From NCBI GenBank assembly GCA_965649545.1, contig CBFGLF010000085.1:1-7667 (forward strand): a stretch of DNA of 7,667 nucleotides. The letters run 5' to 3'. Of this stretch, positions 6,226-7,667 are shown one piece after another; the stretch's first letter is position 1; every line of letters starts with the position of its first letter. Below the pieces are notes generated by a model. That model did not search any database. It was not told the DNA's origin and saw only the letters and a program-made list of their open reading frames with translations. This DNA is from CABHOJ01 sp965649545 (GTDB lineage Bacteria > Pseudomonadota > Gammaproteobacteria > Burkholderiales > Methylophilaceae). The position numbers and the translations under genes are program-made.

Positions 6226-6243
6226 TGTCTCTTGGCCCCGACA
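6226..6243 (-). promoter_or_regulatory. Distal GlrR-type activator site
   Basis: TGTC (6226-6229) and GACA (6240-6243) are separated by exactly ten bases, the same spacing as the proximal site; arms outside the core are not symmetrical. It abuts the glrR stop codon (6244-6246) and is centred 65 bases from the proximal site, about six helical turns. Confidence 0.65.
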
Positions 6244-7614
6244 TCAGGCGACAGAATTGTCGCTTTTGAACAATGCGGGGGTCAATTCATGGCGCTGCAG
6301 CAGTTTGTAGAACTCGGTGCGGTTACGCTGTGCCAATCGGGCCGCCTGGGTGACGCTGCCGTTGGTGGCTTTCAGCAGGCGCACCAGGTACTCGCGCTCG
6401 AAGTTCTTGCGCGCGGTCTCGAAGGGCACGATCCCGCCGATATCGTCCTGCAAGGCCTTTTGCACCAGCGAGGAGGAGATCAGTGGCGTGGTGGAGAGCA
6501 CCACGGTCTGTTCGACGATGTTCTGCAGCTGGCGTACATTGCCCGGCCATGGCGCGCTGATGAGCAATTCCATGGCCTCGGGGGCGAAACCGTTGAGCTT
6601 CTTGTTGTACTTCTTGTTGAGGTTACTCAGGAAATTATTGGCCAGCAACGGGATATCCTCACGCCGCGCCGAGAGGGCTGGGATCTCCAGGCCGACCACA
6701 TTGATGCGGTAATACAGATCTTCACGGAAGCGGCCGGCCTTCATCTCCTCGGCGAGGTTGCGGTGGGTTGCGGAGATCACGCGCACGTCGATGGGGATGC
6801 TGGCATTGGAGCCGACCGGACGGATGACGCGTTCCTGCAGTGCCCGTAGCAGTTTGACCTGCAGTGCCATCGGCATATCGCCGATCTCGTCCAGCAGCAG
6901 GGTGCCGCCGTCCGCGGTCTGGAACAGGCCTTTGTGGTCGCGCAGGGCGCCGGTGAAGGCGCCTTTGCTATGGCCGAACAGTTCGGATTCGAGCAGCGCT
7001 TCCGGAATGGCGCCGCAATTGATGGCGATGAACGGCTGGTTATGACGCGGGCTGGCGCGGTGGATGGCGCGCGCCAGCAACTCCTTACCGGTCCCGCTCT
7101 CGCCCTGGATGAAGACGCTGGCGTCGGAGACGGCCATGAGCTTGGCCTGGCCGAGTAGGTTCTCCATCTGCGGGCTGCGCGTGACGATATCGCTACGCCA
7201 ATCCTCGTTATCCTTGGATTTGGTGTTGGTGTTCTTGCCGCTGCTGATGCGCAGGGCGGCTTCCACTTGTTGCAGCAGCAACTTGCTGTCGAAGGGTTTG
7301 GTGAGGAAGCCGAAGACGCCGCGCTGAGTGGCTTCGACCGCCTCGGGAATGGAGCCGTGGGCAGTGAGCATGATCACCGGCAGGGAAGGATCCGTTTGCT
7401 GGATCGCTTCGAACAGCGCCATGCCGTCCATGCCGGGCATGCGCAGGTCGCTGATCACCAGCACCGGCCGACTGACGGCGATCTGGGTCAGCGCCTCTTC
7501 ACCGCTCTTGGCTTCCACGACCTGATATCCGGCCGCCTTGAGCCGCATGCCAAGCAGCTTGAGGATGTCCGGATCATCATCGACAGTCAGGATCTTTTGC
7601 ACTACTTCAGTCAT
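6244..7614 (-). CDS. glrR: Sigma-54-dependent response regulator GlrR (QseF)
   Basis: This complete 456-residue protein closely resembles E. coli GlrR from memory (for example VISDLRMPGMDGM, LTAHGSIPEAVEATQRGVF, and the C-terminal QRNRTEFYKLLQRHEL). The receiver (about 6-120) has Asp12-Asp13, phosphoacceptor Asp56, Thr84 and Lys106. The AAA+ domain (about 145-375) has Walker A GESGTGKE (171-178), GAFTGA (218-223, contacting sigma-54), Walker B LLLDEIGD with Asp242-Glu243, and the arginine-finger region GRFREDLYYR. A Fis-type helix-turn-helix lies at about 417-442. It should be phosphorylated by a GlrK (QseE)-type kinase and remodel sigma-54 polymerase. AAGGA lies 8 bases before the ATG, which overlaps the upstream gene's stop as ATGA. 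In enterobacteria GlrR activates glmY and has been linked to rpoE. Here its matching sites and promoter stand next to an envelope operon. Confidence 0.95.
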   Translation of the reverse strand: MTEVVQKILTVDDDPDILKLLGMRLKAAGYQVVEAKSGEEALTQIAVSRPVLVISDLRMPGMDGMALFEAIQQTDPSLPVIMLTAHGSIPEAVEATQRGVFGFLTKPFDSKLLLQQVEAALRISSGKNTNTKSKDNEDWRSDIVTRSPQMENLLGQAKLMAVSDASVFIQGESGTGKELLARAIHRASPRHNQPFIAINCGAIPEALLESELFGHSKGAFTGALRDHKGLFQTADGGTLLLDEIGDMPMALQVKLLRALQERVIRPVGSNASIPIDVRVISATHRNLAEEMKAGRFREDLYYRINVVGLEIPALSARREDIPLLANNFLSNLNKKYNKKLNGFAPEAMELLISAPWPGNVRQLQNIVEQTVVLSTTPLISSSLVQKALQDDIGGIVPFETARKNFEREYLVRLLKATNGSVTQAARLAQRNRTEFYKLLQRHELTPALFKSDNSVA

Positions 7615-7667
7615 TTACGATTTCCTTGTTCTCGCTCCAGCATCATTTTCTCGATGTTCTTGAGGTC
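7611..7667 (-). CDS. 3' end of the gene preceding glrR (cut by window edge), possibly QseG-like
   Basis: Eighteen codons are visible on the minus strand, DLKNIEKMMLEREQGNRK, then TGA overlapping the glrR ATG. The charged, helical pattern fits the end of a coiled-coil protein. In enterobacteria the gene between glrK and glrR encodes the lipoprotein QseG, whose C-terminus is also helical, so a QseG-like protein is the favoured guess from position. A kinase C-terminus is an alternative. The fragment is too short to decide. Confidence 0.6.
   Translation of the reverse strand, partial: DLKNIEKMMLEREQGNRK

Noticed and set aside
6248..6263. Inverted repeat GCGACA-GAAT-TGTCGC as a third GlrR site
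   Set aside because: Half-sites face the wrong way round (GACA before TGTC) with 4-base spacing, and it lies within the last glrR codons; probably coincidence.

Overview
The window looks like a chromosomal segment from a Gram-negative bacterium of the Pseudomonadota, most likely a beta- or gamma-proteobacterium. This rests on a TonB-dependent outer-membrane receptor, a GlrR (QseF)-type sigma-54 activator, periplasmic and envelope glycine-zipper proteins, and moderately high GC. The genus cannot be fixed from the sequence. No phage, insertion sequence, CRISPR or RNA gene is visible. The coding density, operon spacing and intact reading frames are those of an ordinary core chromosome.

Left half, plus strand (1-4216): the 3' part of a membrane-bound NarX/UhpB-type histidine kinase (HAMP plus HisKA_3 plus HATPase; the periplasmic piece resembles the LapD/MoxY type) overlaps by 4 bases a NarL/UhpA-type response regulator. 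After a 205-base gap rich in TCGGG half-sites, including two near-repeated dyads 22-23 bases apart, comes a 761-residue TonB-dependent receptor of the FecA-like class without an N-terminal signalling domain. The kinase and regulator probably control the receptor through those dyads (inference). The receptor gene ends in two consecutive hairpins, the second a classic U-tract terminator.

Middle (4217-4383): a 167-base non-coding gap between two converging terminators, holding degenerate short repeats.

Right half, minus strand (7667-4384), read in transcription order: the last 18 codons of an unidentified gene (possibly qseG-like) overlap by 4 bases a complete glrR. A 203-base spacer follows, carrying two exact TGTC-N10-GACA elements (the motif known for E. 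coli GlrR) and then an excellent -24/-12 sigma-54 promoter. Next come three tightly packed envelope genes: an EF-hand plus BON periplasmic protein, a secreted glycine-zipper protein with a histidine-rich tail, and a membrane-anchored glycine-zipper 2TM protein with a CxxC motif. The unit closes with a strong intrinsic terminator.

The main discovery candidate is this self-contained module: a GlrR activator next to its own apparent binding sites and sigma-54 promoter, driving a metal-binding and envelope protein operon rather than the small RNA gene glmY that GlrR controls in enterobacteria.
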